DNA of 64,000 bases. It comes from HRBIN16 sp049969495. Lineage in GTDB: Bacteria > Armatimonadota > HRBIN16. The position numbers were made by a program, and so were the translations under genes. Each line of letters opens with the position of its first letter. Position 1 is the first letter of the stretch. Shown here in pieces: positions 51,226-59,399 of the stretch. The stretch spans positions 1 to 64,000 of the forward strand of contig JBMFOT010000001.1 in NCBI GenBank assembly GCA_049969495.1, written 5' to 3'. The notes under the pieces are model-generated. The model worked only from the letters and a program-made list of their open reading frames with translations, was not told where the DNA came from and searched no databases.

Positions 51226-52020
51226 TTAAAACCTCACTGCATAGAGATTCACCACTGCTTCAGCGGTATACGCCTCGTCCTCGCTGCCGAACTGTTCGCG
51301 CACGTAGCGCAGTGTCCGTTCCATGAGTTCCCGGTGCGCCTCGTCGGGAATGTCCCAGAGCTGAGAATAGGTGCGGTGCTCCAGCTCCTGCAGAACCTCC
51401 CGATGAGTGCGTCGCGCCTGCCAGCGCAGGGAGGGATGCTCGATAAGGGAGACCGCTCCACCTATCTCCCGCACGTACTCCAGCGCTTCGTCCGCGCTCT
51501 GCACCCCCAGCGACGGGCGCAACAGCCCACGCTCGCCCGCCAGCTGCACGTAGTACTCTCGTGCCGGAAACCGCTTACCGCTTTCATAGAGCAGGAACAG
51601 CATCCCTTCTTGCCGCAGCACACGCCGACACTCCTGAAGCACCTCGCGCCAGCCTGCAATAAGATGCAGCACATGCGCCACCAGCACCGCCGAGATAGAG
51701 CGCGAGCGAACCGGCAGGCTCCTCAGGTCTGCTTGCGCCAGATACAGATTAGCAGGGGGGCTCTTGCGCAGCAGCTGGCGCATCATCTTGCGCGACACGT
51801 CCAAGCCCAGTACGTTCACGCCACGCCGCGCTATCGGAAGCGCAAAACGTCCCGTGCCTACCCCTGCATCCACAAGCCAGTGACCGGCGGCGAGAGAGGC
51901 AGCGCAGAGAATCTGCTCCACCACTGCCTCCCGCACCGACTCCGGCAGGAATCGGGTCGCATCGTAATGCTCGGCGACGCGATCAAAGCTCAGATACTGG
52001 CTTAACGGCTTTGCTTCCAT
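51226..52020 (-). CDS. Class I SAM-dependent methyltransferase
   Basis: A 264-residue cytoplasmic methyltransferase. The SAM-binding glycine motif is LVDAGVGTGRFALPIARRG, followed by NVLGLDVSRKMMRQLL and AQADLRSLPVRSRSISAV, then LLYESGKRF. Such enzymes methylate small molecules or lipids; no substrate is visible. The ATG at 52020 has GTGAGGA about 9 bases upstream; the longer TTG start is unlikely. A fragment of a sugar isomerase lies just upstream and its stop overlaps this ribosome site. Confidence 0.85.
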   Translation of the reverse strand: MEAKPLSQYLSFDRVAEHYDATRFLPESVREAVVEQILCAASLAAGHWLVDAGVGTGRFALPIARRGVNVLGLDVSRKMMRQLLRKSPPANLYLAQADLRSLPVRSRSISAVLVAHVLHLIAGWREVLQECRRVLRQEGMLFLLYESGKRFPAREYYVQLAGERGLLRPSLGVQSADEALEYVREIGGAVSLIEHPSLRWQARRTHREVLQELEHRTYSQLWDIPDEAHRELMERTLRYVREQFGSEDEAYTAEAVVNLYAVRF

Positions 52021-52029
52021 TTTCAATCC

Positions 52030-52173
52030 TCACCCGTCCCGAAGCACGGGTGCTACGCCTTCGTTGTAGTAGGAGATGTTGGCAGTGTCGAAGTTAATAC
52101 CTACTTTCGGATGGGCAATGGCTTGCATGGTGCATGAAGCGATGCTTCCACTGGTGATAATGATGTCGTCCAT
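52030..52173 (-). pseudogene. Fragment of a sugar-phosphate isomerase/epimerase-like gene
   Basis: A 47-codon frame with its own GGAG site and ATG at 52173. Its second half, HPKVGINFDTANISYYNEG, matches a beta strand and metal-binding loop of AP-endonuclease-fold sugar isomerases (such loops read NFDxAN). The protein should be near 280 residues; both ends are missing and the frame stops after APVLRDG. I read a relic that happens to keep a start and stop. A small leader peptide is possible. Confidence 0.5.
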
Positions 52174-52234
52174 AGGGAAGTCTCCTGTTTTTGGGATTGA
52201 GCAAGAGATTCGCTTTGCGCAGAGGAGCTCCTTT

Positions 52235-54049
52235 TTACACTCCTGTGATTTTGCGCAGGCGACGCAAGAAGGCACCAACTAGTCCCGGCGAGCGCGAGGC
52301 GTCTCCTAACCGGCGCAACAGACGGGCGAACCAGCTGCGGCGGCTCAAGCCTGTGCTGGTGCTGGCGGCACGGCGGTCCTGTTCCGAAAGGCGATAGTCA
52401 AAGCCGCCGTGCAGTATCGCCAGCTGGAACCAGTATTCGAACAGGTGGATATCTGCCACTTTGCCTTTTCGCAGCTGGGCAGGCAGGCGGCTCAGCAGGG
52501 CGCGAGGCAGGTTCCACTCACCGCGACGGTTGAGCAAGTCGGTACCGAAGAAGTCACTCACCTTTTGCACCAGATACAACATCCCCCTGTCCACCACCAG
52601 GTCCAGAGGCAGCGGGATGCCCACATCCCACTCCAGGTCAATGACCGTTACCTCGCCGCTGGTTTCGTTCAACAGACAGTTGCGCGGGGTGAGGTCGAGA
52701 CTGTCGGCAGAGAGCCACTGGGTAGTCGGCGTGTACAGGGTGCGCCCCAATCTCTGCGCACAAAACGCCCCAAACCGCTCGTTGTAATCGTGATAGCCTT
52801 CGGGAACGACCCGCGCCAGCAAGGTTGCATACCAGCGAAGCAGGGCGGAGGCGGCTTCCGCATATCGGCGATACCAGAGGCTGTCAATAAACAGATGCTC
52901 CGTGTTCTTCAGGTGTTGATAGTAAGGCTCACTGGTGTCACTGTGCACAGACACCGGAGCTGGCCGATTCAACCACTCGCCGCGCACCGTCTCTACCGTG
53001 ATACGGTCGTCCTCCTTCAGGAAGAACTTGGTCTGGCGGAAAGGGGGCGCACACTGGCTTCGTATCTTTACCGCCAGGATGGACTCCCATGCCTTCGGCA
53101 TCGGCTGGCGCGAAGCGATGACCAGAAACGAGTTCATGAAAGCGGAAGGCGGAGCGTTCCTCGCTATCATGCGCAAGAACTCGCGCTCGTTGAACAGAGG
53201 GCGCTGGCGCAGTGAGTAGTCCACTGTGGGCAGGTTCAGCAACGTCAACCAGTCAAAGCCGGGTTCGCTAAAGCTGTTCTCAGCAAGAATCACATCGGGC
53301 ATCTTGTAATCGGGAAAGGGGTAGAACCAGAGTTGACAATGTAGCCCCGCATCCTCCAGCTTGCTCTGCAGTAATCCCTTATCGAAGGTGCGGATGCCGT
53401 CGTAGTCGGGGTAACCGGAAACGCTTTCAAAGGGCACGCCGTAGTGGTCTTCGTGATAGCCCGCCAGATATTTGTGCCCGATGGGGTTTTCAATAGCGAT
53501 GACGAGTCTGCCATCGGGGCGCAACCAGCGAGACAGCAGATGAATCAGATGGGAGGCGGCATCGGGACGTGCGATATATCTACCCGCGTATTCCAGCACG
53601 CCGACTAGCAAGATGGCATCGAAGAGCTCGGAGGGATGGTAGTCTTCGATATTGGCGGTCACCACTTCGAGGTGGGGGGCGTGTCGGCAGCGAAGGCGTA
53701 GCAGTTCGGCACGCTGAGGAGCCCCCTCTACCGCCACAACGCGACCGACAGCGGGCACGCGACAGAGGTAGGAGGTAATCGCGCCGCAACCGGCTCCTAC
53801 TTCCAGCACGTGCAGCCCATCTCTAGCGGCAGGCAGCCAGCTGATAATGTTGGCGCGGGCTGGGGAGAGGTGGTACGATAGAGGCCACCAGTTGTACTCC
53901 ATCCAGGTGCGCTGTTCGTCGAAATCGTCGCGCTGAAAGATGGTGTGCAGAATCGCCTCCGCGCCATCCGCGTACCGAAACTGCGCGCCGGCGGAAAGAG
54001 TGCCGGTGGGTGTGTGTTGCTGCGCGGTCTGCCCCGCCGATTTCGTCAT
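52235..54049 (-). CDS. Methyltransferase fused to a kinase-like domain (WbdD-like layout)
   Basis: About 604 residues. The N-terminal third is a class I methyltransferase (HVLEVGAGCGAITSYLCRVP, VEGAPQRAELLRLRC, FDAILLVGVLEYAGR, LRPDGRLVIAIENPIGHKYL). After a linker, the C-terminal half shows a kinase-like active site: LDLTPRNCLLNETSGEVTV then IDLEWD, the catalytic Asp/Asn and metal Asp of aminoglycoside phosphotransferase-like folds. Methyltransferase-kinase fusions are known in WbdD, which caps O-antigen chains. The ATG at 54049 has GGGAGACG upstream; longer starts lack one. It diverges from sigH. Role in polysaccharide capping is inferred from layout only. Confidence 0.75.
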   Translation of the reverse strand: MTKSAGQTAQQHTPTGTLSAGAQFRYADGAEAILHTIFQRDDFDEQRTWMEYNWWPLSYHLSPARANIISWLPAARDGLHVLEVGAGCGAITSYLCRVPAVGRVVAVEGAPQRAELLRLRCRHAPHLEVVTANIEDYHPSELFDAILLVGVLEYAGRYIARPDAASHLIHLLSRWLRPDGRLVIAIENPIGHKYLAGYHEDHYGVPFESVSGYPDYDGIRTFDKGLLQSKLEDAGLHCQLWFYPFPDYKMPDVILAENSFSEPGFDWLTLLNLPTVDYSLRQRPLFNEREFLRMIARNAPPSAFMNSFLVIASRQPMPKAWESILAVKIRSQCAPPFRQTKFFLKEDDRITVETVRGEWLNRPAPVSVHSDTSEPYYQHLKNTEHLFIDSLWYRRYAEAASALLRWYATLLARVVPEGYHDYNERFGAFCAQRLGRTLYTPTTQWLSADSLDLTPRNCLLNETSGEVTVIDLEWDVGIPLPLDLVVDRGMLYLVQKVSDFFGTDLLNRRGEWNLPRALLSRLPAQLRKGKVADIHLFEYWFQLAILHGGFDYRLSEQDRRAASTSTGLSRRSWFARLLRRLGDASRSPGLVGAFLRRLRKITGV

Positions 54050-54245
54050 CCCTGCGTCTCCCGTGTTCACCGCAACTACCTGCCGGACGGTTTCCTCCTT
54101 GTGCTGTAACCCTTTCTTGATGACGCACGGGGGGTGCTTTCGGTTCAACTGGTAGCGGTGTACATTTTTCGGGCATAATATCGCTTTCGAACCAGCGATT
54201 TGCTTCATCTTGAGAGAAAAAAATCGAAAAAATCTCGAAAACCTG

Positions 54246-54274
54246 TTGACATGTGCGAACAGTTGGTTTATAGT
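54246..54274 (+). promoter_or_regulatory. Promoter of the sigH-like gene
   Basis: Consensus TTGACA (54246-54251), 17 bases, TATAGT (54269-54274); predicted start about 54281. The 350-base divergent gap (54050-54399) holds this promoter and an A-rich stretch (54215-54240) upstream of it that could act as an UP element; nothing else is recognised. Confidence 0.75.
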
Positions 54275-54399
54275 GAATATCAGCAAAGGTACGAGGGCAC
54301 TTTGCGTCGCGAGGTGCGGCGCCTCGATGGTGATGCCCTTCACCTTGCATCGAACCAAAATCGGCTAAAGCAAACCAGAACTGTCGGGAGGCAAGCAGG

Positions 54400-55044
54400 A
54401 TGATTTCATCCCGCTATGACGACGGAAGCCTGCGCTTCCAGAACATGCAGGACGAGGAAGTCGTCGTCTACGCGAAGTGCGGTAGCCAGCAAGCGACAGA
54501 GCATCTGCTTGCGAAGTACCGCGGTATGGTGGAGAGCAAAGCACGTTCCTATTTCCTCATGGGAGCCGACCACGAAGACGTGGTGCAGGAGGGCATGATT
54601 GGGCTGTTCAAAGCCATCCGCGACTTCCGTGAGGACAAGCTGACCAAGTTCCGCCCCTTTGCCGAATTGTGCGTCACTCGGCAGATTATCACCGCAGTGA
54701 AAATGGCCACGCGCCAGAAACACGCCCCGCTCAATGCGTACATCTCCCTGAACCGCCCCCTGAACGATGATGACAATGACTCCACCTTACTGGAAATCAT
54801 TCCCGATGAGAGCGTCGCTGACCCCGCCACTCTGGTGGTAGACCAGCGTCAGCCTCGCAACCTTCTGGAGATGCTGGACGGGCACCTGAGTAACCTGGAA
54901 GCGCGGGTGCTGGAATGCTACCTGGAAGGGATGTCCTATCGCGAGATGTCCAAGGCGCTGGGATGCCGACCCAAGTCCATCGATAACGCGCTGCAGCGCG
55001 TGAAGCGAAAGGTCAGCGCTCTGCTCAAAGAGGAAGAGGAGTGA
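54400..55044 (+). CDS. sigH: Sigma-70 family RNA polymerase sigma factor (SigH-like)
   Basis: A 214-residue sigma factor of the SigH (sporulation-type) group. Region 2: HLLAKYRGMVESKARSYFLM then GADHEDVVQEGMIGLFKAI; region 4 near the C terminus: LSNLEARVLECYLEGMSYRE then KALGCRPKSIDNALQRVKRK, the DNA-binding helix-turn-helix. It should direct RNA polymerase to a subset of promoters, perhaps general stress or stationary phase. GGGAGG and the strong promoter upstream fit high expression. In non-spore-formers SigH homologues control other regulons. It ends at a strong terminator. Confidence 0.93.
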   Translation: MISSRYDDGSLRFQNMQDEEVVVYAKCGSQQATEHLLAKYRGMVESKARSYFLMGADHEDVVQEGMIGLFKAIRDFREDKLTKFRPFAELCVTRQIITAVKMATRQKHAPLNAYISLNRPLNDDDNDSTLLEIIPDESVADPATLVVDQRQPRNLLEMLDGHLSNLEARVLECYLEGMSYREMSKALGCRPKSIDNALQRVKRKVSALLKEEEE

Positions 55045-55050
55045 CGCACA

Positions 55051-55082
55051 GCCGTCGCGGGGTGTCCCGCGGCGGCTTTTGT
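55051..55082 (+). terminator. Intrinsic terminator after the sigH-like gene
   Basis: Stem GCCGTCGCGGG / CCCGCGGCGGC with one T-G mismatch, loop GTGT, then TTTTG and T-rich sequence. It overlaps the stop region of mutY on the opposite strand. Confidence 0.8.
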
Positions 55083-56158
55083 TATTTTTTCTGCTTCTGA
55101 ATCAGCCTGCCAAGCACGCGGCGCATCGGAGAAGAAAGAGGCAACCTTTGCGCCTCCTTGGGAGATACCCAGCGCAGTGTATCGCTCCCTTCGGGGGGGT
55201 GTTCGCGAGGATGACAGCGCACCGCGTGCAATGTTACCGAGTAATGCATGACGCCGTGTCGGACGACCGCAACGGTCTCAAAACCATCTACTTGCGCCCC
55301 AACCGTGCTTGCTGCGCGTCGGGCGGCTTGCTCCAGCGTTTCACCCTCTTCCATGCGCACGCGTGGGAATTCCCATAGCCCGTGCCATAAACGCCCATCC
55401 GTGCGCTTGCGCATCAACCACCGTTTACGGTGTTCTATGACCGCGCATACGTCCTGAACCTTTTCACCCACCTGGTGTGGCGGCAGTACCGGCAGGCTCG
55501 TCTGACGCCCCTGCTGAAAGGCAAGACAGTGTTCGGCAAGAGGGCACACCAAACAACGCGGCTCGCGGGCGGTGCATACCATTGCGCCCAGGTCCATCAG
55601 CGCCTGATTGAACGCTCCGGGCGCGTACTCGGGCAGGATTTGGCGACATGCCTCTTGGAGCTGTCTGCGACTGGAGCTGAGCGTGATGTCCTCCTCGAAA
55701 GCGAGCAGGCGAGCAAGGATACGATAACCGTTGGAGTCCAGCGCAGGCTCGGGCTTGCCACAGGCGATGCTGGCCACCGCGCCGGCGGTATACTCCCCGA
55801 TACCGGGGAGCTGCCGTAACGCATCTACCCTGCAGGGAACACTCCCGTTGTGTCGCCTGCTTATCTGTTGCGCGGCGCGATGGAGATATCGGGCACGATT
55901 GTAATAGCCCAATCCCTCCCAGTAGCGCAGCACCTCCTCCTCGCTGGCATCGGCAAGGTCGCATACAGTGGGAAACCGTTGAAGGAACCTCTCTAGGTAC
56001 GGCAACACCGTTGCCACTTGAGTCTGCTGTAGCATGGTGGCAGCGACCAGCAGGTGGTATGGGTCAGGATTCTCTTGCCAGGGCATGGGGCGCGCGTTCG
56101 TCTTATACCATTCCAACAGAAGCTGTGGGATGGCGCGAGTCTGTTCTGGCGTCCACAT
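55082..56158 (-). CDS. mutY: A/G-specific adenine glycosylase MutY, atypical active site
   Basis: A 358-residue MutY, which removes A from A:8-oxoG or A:G mispairs. Present: HhH motif LPGIGEYTAGAVASI, catalytic-pocket Asp141 (PALDSNGYRILARL), the four-Cys iron-sulfur cluster with spacing 6-2-5 (CTAREPRCLVCPLAEHC) and a C-terminal NUDIX-like domain (IEHRKRWLMRKRTDGRLWHG). Unusually, the first catalytic site reads LLVAATMLQQTQV where MutY usually has E in SEVMLQQTQV or AEVML; here it is Ala40 (codon GCC). Activity may be lost or altered. The ATG at 56158 lacks a clear ribosome site. Confidence 0.9.
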   Translation of the reverse strand: MWTPEQTRAIPQLLLEWYKTNARPMPWQENPDPYHLLVAATMLQQTQVATVLPYLERFLQRFPTVCDLADASEEEVLRYWEGLGYYNRARYLHRAAQQISRRHNGSVPCRVDALRQLPGIGEYTAGAVASIACGKPEPALDSNGYRILARLLAFEEDITLSSSRRQLQEACRQILPEYAPGAFNQALMDLGAMVCTAREPRCLVCPLAEHCLAFQQGRQTSLPVLPPHQVGEKVQDVCAVIEHRKRWLMRKRTDGRLWHGLWEFPRVRMEEGETLEQAARRAASTVGAQVDGFETVAVVRHGVMHYSVTLHAVRCHPREHPPEGSDTLRWVSPKEAQRLPLSSPMRRVLGRLIQKQKK

Positions 56159-56165
56159 CTACCGT

Positions 56166-56909
56166 TTAACCCCCGAAGATACTGCGCAGGTTCAATCCGC
56201 CGTCTCCGCTAATCACGAAGCCAGGGAAATAGTGACGCAGGTCGTATTTATCCAGCACCTGCTGGAGCTCGTAGTTCGCCTGCAGAATCTGTGTGTCCAC
56301 ATCGGTGGAGGCGGTACCCTGCATCTGCGACAGCGCCTGCAGCGCGGCGTTGGGGTCGCTCTGTGCCTGCTGCAGAGCGAGGTACACCTTCGTCATGTAC
56401 GCGATGGTGGACGCCAGCATCTTGCGGTAAGACTCGTGCAGTGGCTGACAAGCAGGTGGCGGCTGCTTCGTCTCGAAGAACTGGCTGAGTTGTGCCCACT
56501 TCTGCGAGTAGTCCTGCGGAGCCTGCTGTACCGCGCTCATACGCTGTTGAATTTCCTGCTCGTCGAGGGTCGTCCGCATCGCCACTGCATTGACGAAAGC
56601 GTTGAACGCCGGGGTCAGGTCGCGCTGCATCGCCTGACGCTGCGTTTCTACCTTCTGTAAATGCCGCAGGTAGTCGATAATATCGTCAGGCGCACGCTTT
56701 GGCCTCTCCTGTGGTGGCGGTTGCGCCTCGCCCTCCGCCCGCAGCAGGCTCGTATCAGGAAGCTGTGGAGCAGGCGCGAGCAGAACGTTCCCCCCAGACG
56801 GCGCGCTCGCCTCCCGGTGGGTAATCGGGAAGAGATGCCGTCCCAACAAGATGCCTGCTACCAGAATCACCAGTACTCCTGCGCCGATGAGAGCCACTTT
56901 CTGATTCAT
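56166..56909 (-). CDS. Membrane-anchored helical protein of unknown function
   Basis: A 247-residue protein with one N-terminal membrane helix (KVALIGAGVLVILVAGILLG, residues 4-23), a Pro-rich linker (about 45-75) and a mainly helical, Gln-rich domain (QQRMSAVQQAPQDYSQKWAQ and VYLALQQAQSDPNAALQAL) facing the outer side. No family recognised. A good promoter (56973-57001) gives a leader of about 57 bases. It lies between EamA and mutY, with mutY only 7 bases downstream, so they may be transcribed together. Confidence 0.7.
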   Translation of the reverse strand: MNQKVALIGAGVLVILVAGILLGRHLFPITHREASAPSGGNVLLAPAPQLPDTSLLRAEGEAQPPPQERPKRAPDDIIDYLRHLQKVETQRQAMQRDLTPAFNAFVNAVAMRTTLDEQEIQQRMSAVQQAPQDYSQKWAQLSQFFETKQPPPACQPLHESYRKMLASTIAYMTKVYLALQQAQSDPNAALQALSQMQGTASTDVDTQILQANYELQQVLDKYDLRHYFPGFVISGDGGLNLRSIFGG

Positions 56910-56972
56910 CGTGCTTCACCGTCCCTCCGCCTATGCAGACGCTACAAATCTGTCAAAAGTTCCACCTGTCTT

Positions 56973-57001
56973 AGTATAGCACCGCGCCACGCCGAATGCA
57001 A
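56973..57001 (-). promoter_or_regulatory. Promoter of the 247-aa membrane protein gene
   Basis: Minus strand TTGCAT (56996-57001), 17 bases, TATACT (56973-56978) with extended TGC. Confidence 0.7.
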
Positions 57002-57063
57002 CGGCTGGTGTGAAGGGCGTAGCGGGAGCAGCACACGAATAGGCACGCATACCCAGACCGTGT

Positions 57064-57966
57064 TCATCTGCGGGCTATTTCCGCCTGTTCCTCTGCGGTG
57101 GTGCGTGTCGTCAACCACACACCGCTCAGCACCATCACCGAGCCAACAGCGGTGTACACGCCGAACGGCTCCTTCAGCCATAGCACGCCCATTAACGCAC
57201 CGAACACCGGCTGCACAAAGATAAACACGCCCATGTTGCCCACATGATGCCTCTCCATCAGCACGAACCATACCGCATAGCAGAACGCGCTGTTTACCAC
57301 CCCCAGATAGAGCACCGCGCCCAGCGCAGATGGGGCCGGAGCGACAGGCAAACCCACCCAGAACAGGTATGCCGGTATCGCCAGCGCAATCGTTGCACCC
57401 ACGCTCTCCCAGAACAATACCACGATACCGCTGTATCGGCGGGTCAATCCGCGTGAGAGCACCGTGCCCGTGCCTTCCACCAGCACCGACGCCGCCACCA
57501 GCAGGTTGCCTATCAACGTGCCACTATCGTTTAGCGGAGGTATCCATCCTCGATTGATAAGCAAATACGCGCCCGCGAACCCCAGCACCATCCCCCACAC
57601 TGCCCGCCTCGTCATCCCTTCACGCAACAGCAAGAGGGACATCACCGCCATCACCAGAGGTTCTCCCGCCAGCAGCAGGGTAGCGTCCACTGCGGTGGTG
57701 TACTTCAGTCCGACGAATACCAGAATATGCACCAGTCCCAGAGCCATCGCGCCCAGCGCAAGCGCGCGAAGCAGGTCGGAGCGAGGCAGTGCTAGCGGCA
57801 TCCGCAGCACGAATCGGGCAAACAGGGGCAACAGGAACATGGCGACCGCCCACCGTGCCCACGCCAGCGTTACCGACGGAACCCCACCGTTGATGGCGAA
57901 CTTTGCCATCGGATATGCCGCCGCCCACAGCACGTTGATGAAAAACAGCAACGCGGCGTCAAGCAC
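57064..57966 (-). CDS. EamA/DMT family transporter
   Basis: A 300-residue ten-helix transporter of the drug/metabolite superfamily, with the two EamA repeats (FINVLWAAAYPMAKFAINGG and LIGNLLVAASVLVEGTGTVL) and short loops. Typical roles are export of amino acids or metabolites; the substrate is not visible. The GTG at 57966 overlaps the stop of the ygfZ-like gene by 8 bases, so the two are translated together. GTGGAG upstream serves as the site. Confidence 0.85.
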   Translation of the reverse strand: MLDAALLFFINVLWAAAYPMAKFAINGGVPSVTLAWARWAVAMFLLPLFARFVLRMPLALPRSDLLRALALGAMALGLVHILVFVGLKYTTAVDATLLLAGEPLVMAVMSLLLLREGMTRRAVWGMVLGFAGAYLLINRGWIPPLNDSGTLIGNLLVAASVLVEGTGTVLSRGLTRRYSGIVVLFWESVGATIALAIPAYLFWVGLPVAPAPSALGAVLYLGVVNSAFCYAVWFVLMERHHVGNMGVFIFVQPVFGALMGVLWLKEPFGVYTAVGSVMVLSGVWLTTRTTAEEQAEIARR

Positions 57967-59011
57967 GGCTCGGCTCCACGAAGGGCAATGAGACGACCTG
58001 CGCTTCTATCGGGGATGGTTCGTGCTGGACGACAACCGTTGTGCCGGGCGCAGTGTATTCGTTGCGCAAATAGCCCAGCGCGATCACCGCATCTAGCGAG
58101 AGAGAACGCACCGCGCTGGTCACCCAGCCCGCATCCCGACGGTCACCTGCACTGACAGGCGCACCGTACGGCGGCAATATCTCTGCCGACAGGCGCAGTC
58201 CAATGAGAGAGCGATTAGTATGTCCCCGTGAAAAAATCCGGTGTATCACCTCCTGTCCGGTGTAACAGCCTTTGGTGAAGCTGATGGCACGTTCGCCCAG
58301 CCCTGCCTCTAAGGGGATGGTGCTTTCGTCCATATCCACTCCAAACAGCGGAATACCCGTCTCCACCCGACGCACGTTGAACGCCTCAACGCCTGCCGGT
58401 TGCACGCCCGCTTCCAGCAACGCCTGCCAAAGGGTGGATGCGCTTTCTGCAGGAGCCAGAAGGTCGTAACCCTGCTCGCCGCATCGGTCGGTGCGCACCA
58501 CGTACAGCGGGTAGCCCCGCCACATCAGCTCCTTGCTATACCAGAGAGGGAATGCCTCTACTATTCCAAGCGGTTCCAGCCGAACGGCGGAGAGCGGTCC
58601 GGCAACGTGCAACACAACATGGCTTGCGGTCATATCCTCTATCTCCACCTCTTCCATGATGACGAACTGCTCCAGCCGCTCCTGCACAGTGCGGCGCGTC
58701 TGAGGTGGGGTGAGCGCGAAGACGGCATCACCGGTGGAAAACAGCACCATGTCCGAAAGAATCTGTCTGGTCGGTTTCAACAGACAGGAGTATGCGCCAC
58801 GACCGGGTTGCTGCAAAGGCAGCACATCCTGGCTGAGCTGTCCCTGCAGGTAGGCAATGCGGTCGTCGCCGGTGATACGGAGCTTGCCGAGCGTGCTCAT
58901 GTCGAACACCACCGCGCCTCTGCGCAGGGCGGCGTACTCTGCGCGGGCGTCACCATACGAAGCGGGCGTGTTACTGCCGAACCAATCGGACAAGGAGGCT
59001 GGCTTTTGCAC
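57959..59011 (-). CDS. YgfZ/GcvT-fold folate-binding protein
   Basis: A 350-residue protein of the COG0354 family related to the glycine cleavage T protein. The diagnostic KGCYTGQEVIHR stretch, with the Cys invariant in YgfZ, is present, as are ILSDMVLFSTGDAVFAL and AEYAALRRGAVVFDMSTLGK. YgfZ supports iron-sulfur enzymes using tetrahydrofolate. The GTG at 59011 has GAGGAG seven bases upstream; the longer frame would run into the tRNA. It lies 79 bases from tRNA-Leu and may share its transcript. Confidence 0.9.
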   Translation of the reverse strand: MQKPASLSDWFGSNTPASYGDARAEYAALRRGAVVFDMSTLGKLRITGDDRIAYLQGQLSQDVLPLQQPGRGAYSCLLKPTRQILSDMVLFSTGDAVFALTPPQTRRTVQERLEQFVIMEEVEIEDMTASHVVLHVAGPLSAVRLEPLGIVEAFPLWYSKELMWRGYPLYVVRTDRCGEQGYDLLAPAESASTLWQALLEAGVQPAGVEAFNVRRVETGIPLFGVDMDESTIPLEAGLGERAISFTKGCYTGQEVIHRIFSRGHTNRSLIGLRLSAEILPPYGAPVSAGDRRDAGWVTSAVRSLSLDAVIALGYLRNEYTAPGTTVVVQHEPSPIEAQVVSLPFVEPSRA

Positions 59012-59090
59012 CGAACGGCTCCTCAAGAAAATTGCCCCGTCGAGGCGGGGCAACACAAGTACTATATCCCTGAATCGGATGGTTAACCGA

Positions 59091-59175
59091 TGGTGCCGGA
59101 GGGGGGACTCGAACCCCCACGCCTGTTCGGCACCCGCTTTTGAGGCGGGCGCGTCTACCATTCCGCCACTCCGGC
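59091..59175 (-). tRNA. tRNA-Leu (CAA)
   Basis: An 85-base class II tRNA on the minus strand with CCA encoded. Acceptor GCCGGAG pairs with CTCCGGC; anticodon stem CCCGC/GCGGG and loop CTCAAAA give anticodon CAA (complement at 59140-59142); the long variable arm is GTGCCGAACAGGCGT. It reads the UUG codon. Confidence 0.95.
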
Positions 59176-59192
59176 AGGATAATACCAGATAG

Positions 59193-59222
59193 AGTATAAA
59201 CCAGCGAAGGTGAAAATGTCAA
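59193..59222 (-). promoter_or_regulatory. Promoter of tRNA-Leu
   Basis: Minus strand TTGACA (59217-59222), 18 bases, TATACT (59193-59198), 17 bases before the tRNA. The remaining gap to 59399 shows nothing recognisable. Confidence 0.75.
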
Positions 59223-59399
59223 GCGACTATTCACCATACGATGCGCATGGGACATTGTTGCTCTCCTCACCCACCGAAAGTTAAGCTACCCAACGAGGTG
59301 GAGGTGCACCATCGCTTGAACGGTAACTCCTCACATTCATTGTTCCGAAACAGGCACATACGGCGAAAGCCGCTGTTCCCCACCACGCCACCGTAGCGT

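Noticed and set aside
52030..52173. RiPP precursor peptide between two methyltransferases
   Set aside because: The position invites the idea, but HPKVGINFDTANISYYNEG is too close to the sugar-isomerase loop to be a leader-core peptide, and no maturase is present.
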